From Ptychodera flava (taxonomy: Eukaryota > Hemichordata > Enteropneusta > Ptychoderidae): 64,000 bases of DNA. The translations under genes were made by a program, and so were the position numbers. The DNA lies in contig NC_091930.1 of assembly GCF_041260155.1 (NCBI RefSeq), forward strand, positions 48,777,402 through 48,841,401, in the 5' to 3' direction. The notes beneath the pieces are model-generated. The model ran no database searches. It saw only the letters and a program-made list of their open reading frames with translations, and was not told where the DNA came from. Below, piece after piece: positions 1 through 12,609 of this stretch (position 1 is the first letter of the stretch; each line of letters opens with the position of its first letter).

Positions 1-595
1 CCATTCTCCTGACCATTTTTCTGTGCAGACCGTTTATTTACAAGCTTATACTTATACCAAACCAAGCTGCTGCGATTTTCAAAACAAGCTCCCTTAAACA
101 TACACTTTGTTTAAGTCTGCAATAAAGTCAGTTCTTATGTATTTAAGCTGCATGAACATGTTTGAGTGGGATGAACCTTTCATGGGCTTTTGTTTGACTC
201 TACAATAAATAGGTCATGTAGGCTACGTGCTCTGCACTCTAATGCGAGGTGTTATGCGTAGATCAGAGGCCTCTGGTACGCAATCTGTTGGTCGCTCACT
301 CTGAGAACGCCCTCAGGTTATTACGATACAGATAGGTTGGTCATCGGTATCTCTTGACTTTGTACTCTGAAGTTTCACTCAATTGCAACTCGATCTGCTC
401 GCTGTTAACCTTAAAAAGTAACATGAAGGACGGAGCAAGTCTGTTCTGTACCATCGTGAACCTATTTTCTGTATTTTAAAAGGCTTTGCATTATTTTAAA
501 CACGAGACGGTGATATTTTAATCTCATGTGTATGCATTTTTACGACGTCGATTTCATGCTTCGCTAAACTGTTATGATCGTTGCTGGACTAAATG
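1..595. other. 5' edge of window, no gene seen
   Basis: No convincing coding exon, RNA gene or repeat was recognised here. The sequence is AT-rich and non-repetitive by eye. It could contain the promoter or a 5' untranslated exon of the protease gene that follows, but nothing in the sequence proves this. Confidence 0.4.
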
Positions 596-599
596 TTAA

Positions 600-951
600 G
601 GTAGAACGCATCTCGGGGACAGATAGTCGGGCTTTCAAACTTTATCAATTCTATTCTGATCTGTCACTTGTGAGGGTTCATTTTAAAACTCTTGGTGAAA
701 GAAAATTTTTCACCGTCTCAGTTTTTCGCAAATCGAAAATTTTATCTTTCTCCATGCAGTTAATACAGGGATGGAGGCCATTTTGAATTTCAAATATCCG
801 CCCTTGTAAATCTTCGGGTTTTGTTCTCTAGTACCAAAATTTGCTCGGTGACCCCCGATGTTTATTCTTGATTTTGACAGAGAATGTTTGAAAGATTCAT
901 TGAGGAAGGTTTGAGCAAAAGTTTGTCTTTCATTTTTGATGCGCTATCACC
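600..951 (+). mobile_element. TTAA-flanked MITE-like repeat, copy 1
   Basis: A 352-bp non-coding element bounded on both sides by TTAA (596-599 and 952-955). Its ends form an imperfect inverted repeat that begins GGTAGnAnGCGCCTCG. Related copies lie at 1205-1559 (inverted), 10020-10293, 21173-21513 and 26956-27312. They share an internal block around GGCCATTTTGAATTTC and a late block around GACCCCC. A TTAA target with short inverted ends suggests a non-autonomous element moved by a TTAA-specific transposase (piggyBac or Kolobok type). The superfamily is inference. Confidence 0.75.
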
Positions 952-1204
952 TTAAGAGAGTTTGTATCATTTTGATTTTTACTTTAATTATTGAGATTAT
1001 GCAAAATTTCATATATGATTAGGTGGGTATTGGATGGATTAATTTCTTCTGGATCATGAAATGCTATTATTTCTCTTAAAAAGTGTCATTTACGATCACT
1101 TCTTCACGCTGTCCGCATCCAGTTAGTTACATCTATCACTGTTATTGTCCTCCTTTGTAGTTGCTGCCTGTCTGCGCGTCGCGTTGTTTAATGTCAGCTT
1201 TTAT

Positions 1205-1559
1205 GGTAGTAAGCTAAACGCTTCGAAAGTGAAAGACCCAAGCTTTTGCTCAAACTTTCGTCAAGACATTTTCAAACCATTCTCATTCAAAATCACGAAT
1301 ATAACCCAGGGATCACCGTGCAAATTTTCGTACTAAAGAATCAAGTTATTCTAGATTTACCGATGTTGGAAATTCAAAATGGCCGCCATTTCTGTGTTAA
1401 CTCTTATGGAGCAAAAATTGATTTTCGCAAAATGAAGACTGTGAATTGTTTTCTTACACCAAGAATTTGAAAATGAGCCTCCACAAGTGGTATATCACAA
1501 AAAAGAATTGTAACAGTTTGAGAGTCCTGATATCTGTTACCGAGGCGCCTTCTTGTACC
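1205..1559 (-). mobile_element. TTAA-flanked MITE-like repeat, copy 2 (inverted)
   Basis: Reverse-complement copy of the element at 600-951. TTAA is intact at 1560-1563; the other flank reads TTAT (1201-1204). It retains the GCGCCTCGG end, the GGCGGCCATTTTG core and the TTTGAGCAAAAG segment. Together with copy 1 it makes a tail-to-tail pair separated by about 250 bp, directly in front of the first coding exon of the protease gene. Confidence 0.7.
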
Positions 1560-1608
1560 TTAAAACAGTTAATGAGACTTTAATGTCTTATTTTATCTAT
1601 AGGGCAAT

Positions 1609-1870
1609 ATGAGAAGACGAGCTGCGCAAGGAAGAGGAAAACAACATCCGGGATATACCATCGAACCGTATCTAACTCGAAGAGGGACAAATGAAGAGGT
1701 ACGTGCCATTGAAGGCAGCCAATCACTTGAATGTAAAGCAGATTTTATGATAGGAGAAAATGATAAGACACCGACAAAGGTCATTGTCAATTTACAGTTG
1801 TAAATTGACAATGACCTTTGAAATCGTTCTCTGTTAGAAGTGAGATTTGGTAAATTTTTGACCTTAAGAT

Positions 1871-1929
<59 letters not shown>

Positions 1930-4900
1930 TTCAAACTTATCATTACCTCAGTGTGATGTCCGTCTGCAGATGTGATTTGGGTTTTCTAAGAAACACGGTG
2001 GAAGAGAACATTAAACACATATATAGAGACACGTGTCTACACAAACATAATGTTTCGAACGCATCTGTACTCACTTCTTTGATTTCATTACCAAGGTCAA
2101 ATCATCGGTTATTGTGTCAAGCATGTTTTGAAAGATGTTTCAAAGGAATTAAGTGAACTGGATATTGTGAATCTCCTGGTAAAGTTGTTATACGGCTAAG
2201 TCTATCCCATAATGTCTGTCTGATGCTAACAACGCACATACAAATGAATTCATAGATTGTTAATATGAAAGACATAGTGTAGGTTGAATTTACCTTGTTA
2301 TTGTATCATGGAGCAGCCTTTACAGTACTAAGAGAAAAAAAAGTGTCTGTTAAAATGACAGCTTTCAGCGAAGCATCGCAATTTCCTATTGCATTGTCTT
2401 ATCGTATTAATACGCTCACTTTAATGATCACTTAATATGTCCGTTTGATATTCACAGTGGAAGCCAATCAGGCCAATGCAAACTTTGGTAATACCTTCCG
2501 TAAAAATTGTTACAAAATCTCCCCATTTTATTCTTATTTTCCCAGAGAACACTACAGACCGGTATGAGCGATGCAGGTCATGTGACGGCTCAGGGGCGGA
2601 CACCGCTGTCAAGTAAGTATGTTTTGGAATTAATGTCCCTGTCTGGTCATCCGAAAAGGGGTAGCAGACAAAGCTGTTTGTGAAAAGAAGCATTGGCGTA
2701 TTGGCATCCAGAAGGGTCTGCATATACGGACCTTTCATTATTGTCGAGGGCGTGCATTTCAGTTTCCATCCAGGGGAGTTGGGCTGGAGTAGGGTTCGAT
2801 ACTGTTGCCCTAGGGGCTACTTGGTATACACAGCTGAGGGCTCACTTGTAGAGAATAAGGTTTAACTGATTTTGGGGTGAATTTTGAGGACAGGCTTGTA
2901 TTAGCGACAGTAGAGAAATTGGCTTTGTTATCCTTAGGATGATATAAAAAGAAGAGGTAGGCGTACAATTTTAGCATATCTTGTTTTTATCAATTCGTTC
3001 CTCCACTATGTTTCCTCGGAATCAGTTTTTTAAACAGTGTCATGGAGACAAAGACATTTTTGCATTTTTGCTACATTTCCAAATAAAAACTGAGAACAAA
3101 GATGTTTAATATAGATTTGCAAAAAATAAACTTCCGTTTTATTCAAGATCCATTTTTGCTCTGGATATTCAAGAATAGGTAAACAAAACGAATTCAACCA
3201 ATTGCCTCCTTTGTAACATTTCAATAGGCATATCTGGCTTTTATTCTGACTTTTCCCGAAAGCAACAACCTTCTGTTGTAGCTATTTCATGTTAAAAATA
3301 AACAAACAAAAGTCATGGATAAGGTTATAAGCTCCACAAATGAAAATAGTTTAAGTCCACAGAACTCCAAAAGAGGCGTGCGCTCGATGTGAATCAATTC
3401 TCAAAGCCATGAGAAAAAAATAAGTTTTATTCTTTCCTCTTTTTACAGCTAATCAGAAGACGAACGTTGATGAAGTTTCAGGAAAAGGCAAAGGGTTTGT
3501 TTTTAAGTTTAACTTCAATGTTTTCTTTGACGCATTTAACAAATCCATGCTGGGTAATATAAAAAGAGAACGAGAAAAAAACCGAAAAGACGAAATATCT
3601 ATGGCAAGTCCCTTGAAATTTTAATCGAGGTATTAACACTTTCCTCAGCAGTGCTTGTGTGTTCAGTCTGGCGATCACAAGAAGGCGTTGTTTTTATTTG
3701 TTAATCAGATACACTGCCTTGCCTGTGAAGACCACTGGTGGATATAGAAAGAAACAGAGACTCTGTACTGCCGACAGTGATGGAGTGCCTGCAAGATCTA
3801 CAGTCGTCAAATTCCAAGCAAGTGTCAAATCAAATCGAATTGAACCTGTAGACCCTAAAAGTCAGACTTACAGGGATAGCGTACTTTATGATATTTCTTG
3901 CGATGAAAATTATTCCATCGTTGATGCCCTTAAATCCCATGAGACCTTTATCAAGACAAATCCAAACTTTAATTATGACTATATTTTCCTCGAAGTTAGA
4001 GGAGACAATGATAATGAAAGTTATATACCAAACATCGGATGTCCGGTGAAGCTATTTGAAGGCAAAACTGTTATTTGTGACGTTAAAACTAAAATCAAAA
4101 CAAAACCTTCCGATTATTGTCGGGCCATTTCGCCAGAGGATTGCGCCAAAATTGGTGGCATCATTTTAATCAGCATGAAATCAGAGCACGTTCGAGGTAA
4201 GATAACATATATGGACGGTAGCCATTACAAGAATTCCCTGTTATCGGTAACATTTCTTAAGGACGAGTCATTGCGTGAGGCACTTACGAAAGATGGTCGT
4301 TTTCAACCTAATGTTATCGGAGGAAGTGTCTTAAAAAGCGTCAAAAACAAAGAGGCAGCCATCAGTTTGAATGTCTTGGCTAGCACTTATAAAGATAAGA
4401 TACTATACATTCTATGGGATGGTAAGGTAGGGAAGAGTTCAACTGAAACTACCGCTGAAGAGAAATCTAATGATAGCACAAATGACCCTTGTACGTCCAA
4501 GTTTTCTCCGGATGCCCTGGAAAACTTAGGGAAGATCGAGGATATGTGCCCGATCATATCTGAGTCATACAAAAGCCTAGATTTTTCGAATGACGGAAAG
4601 TCGAATGAGAAGGCCGTCATGAAACTATTGGCCAAACCATTCAGTTCAACCAATGAAACTCTGTCGGTTGCAACGATCAACATGTATCAGAAATCCACGG
4701 GTATTATCTATATCGACAGAGATGGAGAAAAGAGCGGAATAGGCACTGGATTTTTTCTAAAATTTCCACACATTTTGACAAACAATCATGTCATCAATGA
4801 CATCAACAGAAAAGCCGGAGTTGATCCGGTAAAAATCTGCTTTAATTACACAAACGGTACTATTGATAGTCAAGAACACAGTCAAAAGTATTCTTTCAAA

Positions 4901-5506
4901 CGAAAAAATAATGCATTCCTGATCCACTTTTCGAGCCCAATTGATGAATTAGATTATGTAATACTAGAGGTAGAGTTGGAGGACAGAATGGACACAGATG
5001 ATGGGCAAAGTGCTGATAAATTTCCCGCATTGGCAGAACGGATAAATTGCTTCCCTAAGGACAAGTCTGCCCTGAACATAATCGGACATCCAGGAGGTCG
5101 CGTTCTACAAATAGACCCCCGATGCTCGTTAATGTTGAAAAAACTTAAACACATCCCCGTATACTTCAAACTAGAAAGTATTGATGAGAAGCAGGCGCGA
5201 CGTGCTCTCTCTAAAGATCACATACCTTATGATACTAGCATGTTTGAGGGATCATCGGGATCCCCCGTGTTTAATCCTCAGGGACATCTGGTTGCAGTCC
5301 ATACGAGAGGTTTGTTCAGAAAGGATGCCATTCGCAGCGATTTTGAACAGGGCGTCGCTCTGACAAGTATAATGAACAATGTCAAACAGCAGGCAAAGGA
5401 CAAGGTACAGAAAAAAATTATGTCCAGCATTTTCCCAGAACGCGTTTTTGAAGTTGTAGCGAATGATAGGCAATCTGCTCCTGCAAGTATTGTGCCGCCT
5501 GAGTAG
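1609..5506 (+). CDS. FAM111-like trypsin-fold serine protease, 4 exons
   Basis: Model: exons 1609-1698, 2546-2612, 3449-3494 and 3709-5506, phases 0, 1 and 2, giving about 666 residues. The large last exon is certain; the three short upstream exons rest on splice sites and matching phases, and the exon 3 donor (GTTTGT) is weak. The C-terminal half is a trypsin-like domain. His428 lies in TNNHVI, Asp483 in LDYVILEV and Ser584 in GSSGSPVF. The spacing (55 and 101) nearly equals the 54 and 102 of human FAM111A (H385, D439, S541), a nuclear protease that acts on protein obstacles at replication forks and restricts some viruses. Residues about 120-200 and 230-309 sit where FAM111A has its ubiquitin-like domains; the second contains the family-like ALTKDGRF. 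The N-terminus is short and basic (MRRRAAQGRGK), as in a nuclear protein. There is no signal peptide. Cellular role is inferred from family. Another trypsin-fold family is possible but less likely. Confidence 0.82.
1775..1820. repeat. Perfect 22-bp inverted repeat, 2-bp centre
   Basis: Left arm 1775-1796 and right arm 1799-1820 are exact reverse complements separated only by GT. It lies in intron 1 of the FAM111-like gene, 77 bases after the exon 1 donor. In RNA it would form a nearly loopless 22-bp hairpin. It has no flanking target duplication that I can see, so it may be a template-switch scar rather than a transposon. Confidence 0.9.
1874..1922. repeat. (GA)n microsatellite
   Basis: About 49 bases of uninterrupted GA dinucleotide in intron 1 of the FAM111-like gene. 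The long Glu/Arg or Leu/Ser reading frames across it are artefacts of the repeat. Confidence 0.95.
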
Positions 5507-5537
5507 TTTGCGTATTCAAACCTGTTGAATGAACATC

Positions 5538-5543
5538 ATTAAA
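5538..5543 (+). terminator. Candidate poly(A) signal ATTAAA of the FAM111-like gene
   Basis: ATTAAA lies 31 bases after the stop codon at 5504-5506. It is the nearest standard hexamer variant downstream of the coding region. A very short 3' untranslated region would result; further AT-rich sites downstream could be used instead. Confidence 0.4.
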
Positions 5544-8500
5544 GATTTCCAACACGATGGAATACATCACTTAAACTTTGTGACAAATCGTTTGTTAGCT
5601 GAGTGCAGGGTCTACGACATTGTTCTCCGTCATTTCCGTTGCTTGTCGCTACATCTTCCGTAAGTTCTACTTTTCCTTAAGGGATTGTGTGGGTCTACGT
5701 TACAGAGCATCACACAAAGCGAGAAGTTTTCCCATCATTCTAAGTGTCATGTTGGTATTCGGATATCGATAAGATGAATTTGTCAAAAGTATACCTCTGT
5801 TAATTTAGAGTAGACGGAATGGGATATTTTTTCGCTACATATTCTGTATAACCATGAAAAAAGGAACGAAAATCATAGTTTATATCAGGCGAAAGTTTTG
5901 AACAAAACTTCTTTTAATCAACCTTTTAAAAATCGAAAAGTTTTAAGTTGTCTGGGTCAATTTTATGCCTAGATAGCAAAACAGATGCCTTCAAATATTT
6001 TTACCGGTTTTAAATTCATTTATGTACTTTAAATTTCCAAGTGTAGCTATAGTTAGGAAGATCATCAAGGGATAAGCGATTTTGTGAGGGAACAGACATG
6101 TGTTTACACGTTTAAAATTGATTTTAAATAGCCGGAAGGCCCTGTAGACTCCACTGTGATGTTTTTTCTTACTCAAAATGTTTGAATTATTTTAAGTCAT
6201 TTTATTGATCACTTGTAGAATAACACAATCGGAACTAATTCGGGATAATTGGATAGTGAACTAAAAATGTAACCTCATCTGCTTTTCTCTTTAAGCGATG
6301 CACTTGTTTTTATGAGCAATTTGTAATATTGCAATATTTAGCTATATGGCACCTAACACTTTTGAGAAATTCAAAAAATGTTAAGGTCCAATTTTCCCCA
6401 AATTAGTTCCCATCGTGTTTAGTGTCAAAAATGTCAAGTTTGCACCATGTTTTCTATGACCACAACATTACTCATCACTCAGAATCAGAAGTATTCTTCA
6501 TTTGATTTTTGAGCATACTGTTAACTCTATTGACTTTTGAAGCATACTTGAACTGAAACTTTCATGAAGTTTTAGATATTTTCTTGTATTTGTAAATTAC
6601 AGTACTGATTCTTTTACTGCTACTACTGTCGCCCCAACGTTAATCATCGTGAGTAATGTTCTTTTACTACTCCGCAAATCGAACTGCCTTCTAGTAAACT
6701 TGTCTCCAACTTTATTCATTGTTGTCATTCAGGTTGTATTTGATAAGTGAATTTGAGCCCGGAAAAGAATTAAGTTGTGAAAAATGATATTATATTGTAA
6801 ACAACGCGCTGTGTATCGGTTTCCATCTTTCTCCGGGTATAAGAGGAGTAAGATGTTCATATTTTCTGAATCAATATGAATTAAAACATCGAACAGTACT
6901 GTATAATTGTCCACTGAGGTATGCTTTTAGTTATATGTTCTTTCTATTCTCAGAAACATTTCCCTCTGACAACTCTTTCGTGAACTTGACTGTTGATAGT
7001 ACGTTTCGGCATCTAAGTACTGTAACAAGCACCTTACTTATTAAGAATATATCCATGCGTTGATGTTGTCTAAAATGATTTTAAAGCAGCTTGACATACC
7101 TCGGTTAGTACAATGATATTTGTAAACGTGAACCAAAGAAGTGTCTTTCTGCATCAGTATGACATCAATGCATTCAAATGTGTCATTTTACTTTTATCCC
7201 AATTATACACAGTCAATAATTAGTTTATAGACCCAATTGCTGCGAATGTGTGATAAAACCGATCTGAAAATGTTCTCCGTTTTTCAAGACTTTTCTTTGA
7301 ATAAGACCCATTGTAAATTGAAAAAGTGTATAACACTGTCATAAGTGTCGAAAGTGGCATGTCAAGTGAAACATTATAACTGTCATTTTAGATTTCCTGT
7401 CATTTTCAAAAAACTAATAATATGACAGAGAAAATAAAGATTAAAACAACAAAGTGTTGGCCATCGTGTGTAATGCATTCAAGTAAATGGCATCGTGCTT
7501 GTTTCAGGTATGATCATGATTTGTATAATTATGTACTTTTCCGTGAGGGCGCCATTTTATGAGTGCGCCGGGTACCCGTTTATTATTCAGCCTGTTATAA
7601 CGTGTAAGCATGGTTCATATCAGCGAGCAGTGATACTTCTATACACGCCCTTCAGTTAGTACATTTACATGAAGCAACTGTCTTTTGAAAAAAATCATGA
7701 AAATAATGCATCAAATCCGCAGCTCTTGGGGCTTTAAATGATTGCGTAGATTTTAATGTCTGCTGCATAATATTGTTTATAATAATGTCGGAACCGCCAT
7801 GGTTTAACTGATGACTGTGGATTAATGAAAGGGAACGTCACATAAATGCAGTCTGACGTACGCGCTCTACGTTCAGAAGGTAATAACTGAGGGTCTGCCA
7901 CCTTAGCCCACACAAAGACAAAGAATTGTCTGTGGCCAAAAGAGAAAATCACCCGACAAAGGCGTTTGGGTATTCCCGGCCCAATGAACTAGGCCTACTA
8001 CCATACACTCGATAAAGTGTAAACTTCGCACTGCATTTCTGGCTTCACAGGGCGACTCGGACATGCAAAAAGGGTCAAATAAGGTAGATTCAATGGCCTT
8101 ATTATCAACTATCAGCCCTGAGGTGGAGATACAGCGAAGAAGTTCATGATAACGAGTCAAACACAAGGTGTTTGTAAACACGTAGAGAGGACTAGCTGTG
8201 GAAGCTGGCCACCCTCCTTTTAATACACCTTTTAATCAAGCGGGTTTTTAATAGAGTCTCGGCTACCTAGACTGCACTTCGGGGTTCTCATCCGGCCGTC
8301 CCTACACAGTTGGGAGGGGGGATCCCATTCAGCAATCTCCGAGGAAGTTACCGCATACGGACAAGAATGATGCATCGATGGAGCAACTGATGTATGATAT
8401 CATTGTTTTGCAATGTTTTGCAACGATTGTATACTCAACATCTTTACTTAATTTTATCTCGAAAATTGAAAGTAGCTTTGATTGGTTCCCACGATTCAAA

Positions 8501-9315
8501 GCTTGCACCAAGATGTTTAAGAATTTATCTTGAGAGTTCATGCACAGGTGGGTTACATAGACCATTTTACGCCTACCTAACCAAGCCATGCAGACCTGAC
8601 GATGAATGAAAATCGGCACGATGAAAAAAACACAAATAAACAAAACAGTGTGCAATTCAAAATAGTGTCCTGATTTGAATCAGTTGCAATGTTCCTCACC
8701 ATAACAATTCGTTTTTTCCCTATCGTGTGTTTGATTTCCTAATCATAACCTACTTCCTGGCTCAAATTACACCCCTAGGTTATGTGTGTATCGAGTTTAC
8801 TTATATTTATTCATTTTATAACTTAAAAATCGATGCAATAGAAGGTATATCAAAGGCACGTGTCATGTGAAATTTATCGTCTTTGTCCAAGATTTGTAAT
8901 TTTTCTTTTTCTTCTTCTTTCTGTTTTGAGAAAGTAATATTTTTGGCATCTTAATCAACAGATGCACTCTTGCTATTAAATTTTTGGGGAAAAGACTTAT
9001 AGAAATCATAGTCTTTGTTTCTTTCCTGCGATACATACTTCTACTTTCGTGCTATGCAGTGTGGAAAACAAACAAGCAAAAACTGTCTTCAATAAGTTTG
9101 AAAGCACATCCTAAAATCATACGTTTCATCGGATGACCCGTCGATCAATAGAATACGACAATCGCTCTCTCTATAGACTTTAAACTGGACCAACATTGAT
9201 TTCATTTGTGAAGTGCACGTTTAAGGCTGTACAGAAAAGAAAAGCAATAACAAAAATTGCTAATGTCTGTTACAAAAATGAAACCTTTGTTAACAGACTG
9301 GTCGCTGCATTAACC
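5544..9315. other. Intergenic region between protease and esterase genes
   Basis: About 3.8 kb without a supportable exon on either strand. Reading frames here are short and show no family signature. It contains the fold-back repeat at 6223-6425. At 8255-8275 a sequence resembles one arm of the hairpin at 28731-28805 (GTCTCGGCTACC against GTCTCGGTTACC), which suggests another decayed copy of that family. Confidence 0.5.
6223..6425. mobile_element. Short fold-back (MITE-like) element
   Basis: About 200 bp with terminal inverted repeats near 33 bp long. The left end reads about ACACRATSGGAACTAATTYG and the right end is its reverse complement with a few mismatches. The interior is AT-rich and non-coding. 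A single matching end occurs at 11697-11735 inside the first esterase gene. No clear target duplication could be fixed. Confidence 0.55.
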
Positions 9316-9359
<44 letters not shown>

Positions 9360-9445
9360 GTCTCTCTGTCTCTCTGTCTCTTCTTCTGTCTGTCCTGTCT
9401 CTGTCTGTCTGTCTGTCTGCCTGTCTGTCTGCTTCTGTCTGCTCG

Positions 9446-9520
<75 letters not shown>
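9316..9520. repeat. (CTGT)n and (TC)n microsatellite
   Basis: CTGT tetranucleotide units with CTCT interruptions occupy 9316-9430, then TC dinucleotide runs to 9520. The plus strand is almost purely pyrimidine, so the tract could form a triplex. The Ser/Leu and Arg/Glu reading frames over it are not genes. Confidence 0.95.
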
Positions 9521-9523
<3 letters not shown>

Positions 9524-9887
9524 ATGGTTGTCTCTGGTCCGATAGCCTGCTGTATGTTTCCTAAGTATGTTCAAATATCTTAGTAGTAGGGACGTCATAA
9601 AATGGTCCATAGGGTGATAGGATAGAGGGCCGATTAGTAGCATCACACCTCCAGATACCAGGTTTCAATCTTTGACCTCATCCGTTTTTACAAGTTCACG
9701 GCAAAACTTGCTTCGAACATTGAAGTTTGTTTTTCATGACAGTTCAATTTAACGTGTAACCTATGCTTTACAACTTGACCGAAATTCACGTGTACCTATT
9801 TTTTTAAATTTCAGTCAGAAATGACTCACAAGACATTAACATGTTTTATAAAGAAAACCGACACGCAGATCACAGGATGTCAACATG

Positions 9888-9994
9888 TGACGTCATAAAT
9901 GTTCAGAATTAGATGACGTTTCGTGTTACTATTGTGAGAGCATTACTCAAATGACACATGGATTAAACACTAGCACATATTCATAATGACGTCA
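9888..9994. promoter_or_regulatory. Paired CRE motifs upstream of first esterase gene
   Basis: Two exact TGACGTCA palindromes (9888-9895 and 9987-9994) sit about 0.5-0.6 kb upstream of the first esterase ATG. This is the classical CREB/ATF binding site. Two perfect 8-mers within 107 bases are unlikely but not impossible by chance; function is inference. Confidence 0.35.
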
Positions 9995-10019
9995 AAGATC
10001 CATCACAAATATTCCAAGT

Positions 10020-10293
10020 ATGTGTTCTCTCAAACTTTTTCACTACCTTTTTTGTCTGCACCTTGTGAGGGCTTATTTTGAAGCTTGGTTCAGTGGTGAA
10101 CGTTTTCATCATTTTTTGTTAAAACTTTGCCACTAGAATTAACACAGGTTTGGCTGCCATTTTAAATTTCAACTGTTGGTAAAGATCGTATATATTTTAC
10201 ATTGGTGACCCCCCCCCTAATGTTTAGTCTTGATTTCGAAAGGGAATGGATGAAAACTAAAGACAGTCTTTCAATTTCGAGATACGTACTGCC
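10020..10293 (+). mobile_element. TTAA MITE-like repeat, 5'-truncated copy
   Basis: The right-hand three quarters of the family seen at 600-951, ending at TTAA 10294-10297. Its left terminus is not recognisable. It contains the GTGAGGGCTTATTTTG block and the GTGACCCCCC block. It lies between the CRE pair and the first coding exon of the esterase, so it is part of the present upstream region of that gene. Confidence 0.6.
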
Positions 10294-10441
10294 TTAACGT
10301 GATTAAAACTTATTGCTGACCTACTTTAGTTTGGCTTTTCTGACACAAGACTAGTACAATCTTGCAATTTATCACTGTTCCACATTTTGACCTCAACAAG
10401 CCAATGTATTTATCGTGTACAGCGACACGGTGTACGTACGC

Positions 10442-10454
10442 AAGTCATAGGTCA
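10442..10454 (+). promoter_or_regulatory. DR1-like nuclear receptor site, first esterase
   Basis: AAGTCA-T-AGGTCA is a direct repeat of two nuclear-receptor half-sites with one-base spacing, 46 bases upstream of the ATG at 10500. The second paralogue has a stronger version in the corresponding place (19440-19452). HNF4, RXR heterodimers and COUP-TF bind DR1 elements. The conservation between paralogues is the main support. Confidence 0.4.
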
Positions 10455-10499
10455 ATCATTGTCCAGTCCTGTCTGGAACTCGGCTACTCACTCCCCAGC

Positions 10500-11195
10500 A
10501 TGATCTACTTTACAATCACCTTGAGTTTAGCGTTCATCGCTTCGGTAACTGCTGGTGACCCGATTGTAGAGATATCGCAAGGAAAGCTAGTCGGCAAGGC
10601 TGTGGAATTCTCACATAAAGATGTCGACGTCAGACGCACAGTGCACGTGTTCAAAGGGATCCCCTACGCCGAGCCCCCGATCGGTGACCTGAGATTTCGA
10701 CCTACAAAAGCCAAAGCTGCCTGGGACGGTGTGTATGATGCCACGTACTTTAGATCAATTTGCATCCAACCTGCACATCCATTATTTCCAGTAAACGGGC
10801 AACAGGATGAAGATTGTTTGTTTCTGAACGTGTACGCCCCTCAGTTGACGGTAAGGATATAGCATACCTCTCGGGTTCCTATGGTAGTTAAGAAATACGG
10901 TTTAAACAATAAGAAAATCGGGTTTACCGAGTTCGTGTCTGTCTAGAGCACCAGCCAGTATTAAGTTCAATTTAATGCGCTTGATCTTTCTGTTCCATGA
11001 TTGGTTGTATTTCACGCTCCAGTTTTGCTCTGTGCTCCAAACAGTGTGTGGTGTTTCAGTGTTGACGAAGGGTTGTACCAGAACCGTAACAAGCGTTTTT
11101 TTTTATTTCCCATTGGTCAGTTTGTATTTTATTTTATCAATTTATCAATTTATCCACTTGTTGAAGTGTCATCCATTTGTATGTATGTATATATG

Positions 11196-11227
<32 letters not shown>

Positions 11228-12537
11228 TGTATGTATGTATGTATGTATGTATGTATGTATGTATGTATGTATGTATGTATGTATGTATGTATGTATGTAT
11301 GTATGTATATATATATGTATGTGTGAATGTATGCGTATATCTATGTTTATCAATGTATATGATGTATCCATGTATGTATTTGTGTATAGGTGTATCTCTG
11401 TTTGTTTGTTTGTTAATACGCAACCAACACATTATTGAATGCCTCCAATTTATTACAGTCAGCGAAATTACCTGTAATGTTATTTCTTCATGGAGGTGTC
11501 TTCATAGTCGGTTCTGGGACATATCATTACGATGGCACAGCTTTGGCTGCCATCGGTGACGTCATAGTAGTATGCATAAATTATAGACTTGGTCCCTTCG
11601 GGTTTTTTACTACAGGTAAGTGATGATACAAAGAAAACGTAAATAGTAAAATATAGATGAGCTTACATTTGCAGATTAAACCTACATCAGATCACTGTCC
11701 AATTATCCCAAATTAGTTCCAATCATGTTAAAGATTTTGACTTAGCAATTGTAAACAGAACAAACAGGGTTAACAAAATAACAAATGAATGAAACCTAAG
11801 TGAAACCTGTATGGGTAATACGTAAAATAGTGCTTATGACCCAAACCGGAACTGACCCCAAAATTCAGTAATACCTTGTTTTGCAATATGATGTGACCGA
11901 ATCTGATTCCAAACATCATTAGGGCCCATACCTTCCAAATAAAATTCAAGGTAATCACAAAAATAACTCTTTGTACAAAGCTGGTGTCAGGATAGTGAAA
12001 ACTTAATTCGCACAATGAGATCATCAGACATCATAAAGGAAGGGGAGTATAGAAATGAACGGGGGAAGTGTTGCATAAAACAGAGAAGTGTTCATTTTGT
12101 GTTTATGAATATACTTTTATAATAATTTTTTGTTTTGATTTCATACCGACGCAGGTGATGATAATGCCGCTGGCAACTATGCATTTTACGATCAGATCGC
12201 AGCATTACAGTGGGTGCAAGAAAACATCGAAGGTAGGGAAACTAGAGAGACTTTCACTCAGCTGAAATCTGAAGATTTAATCACGTACAGATTTTATGGA
12301 GGGCTCGAGTACAAAACGGTAGGCAGCACCACGATGACAATAGCTGCACATTTGTAAATGCTACAGATACTGTTGACAAAGATTTTGCTCCTGCGGCTAA
12401 CACTTTGCCTTGATGTGAAAGCAATAGTGCCTCTGTTGGTGGGGCTCTTGGTGGACGTTTTGGAAGTGGTGTTTGGTGAAAGGGGAGCTAGGCCATCGTA
12501 ACCGTCATCATCTCACCACCACTACCACCACCATCAC

Positions 12538-12609
<72 letters not shown>

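Noticed and set aside
7734-8181. Minus-strand frames between protease and esterase genes
   Set aside because: Composition and lack of splice context look non-coding and no family signature was seen.
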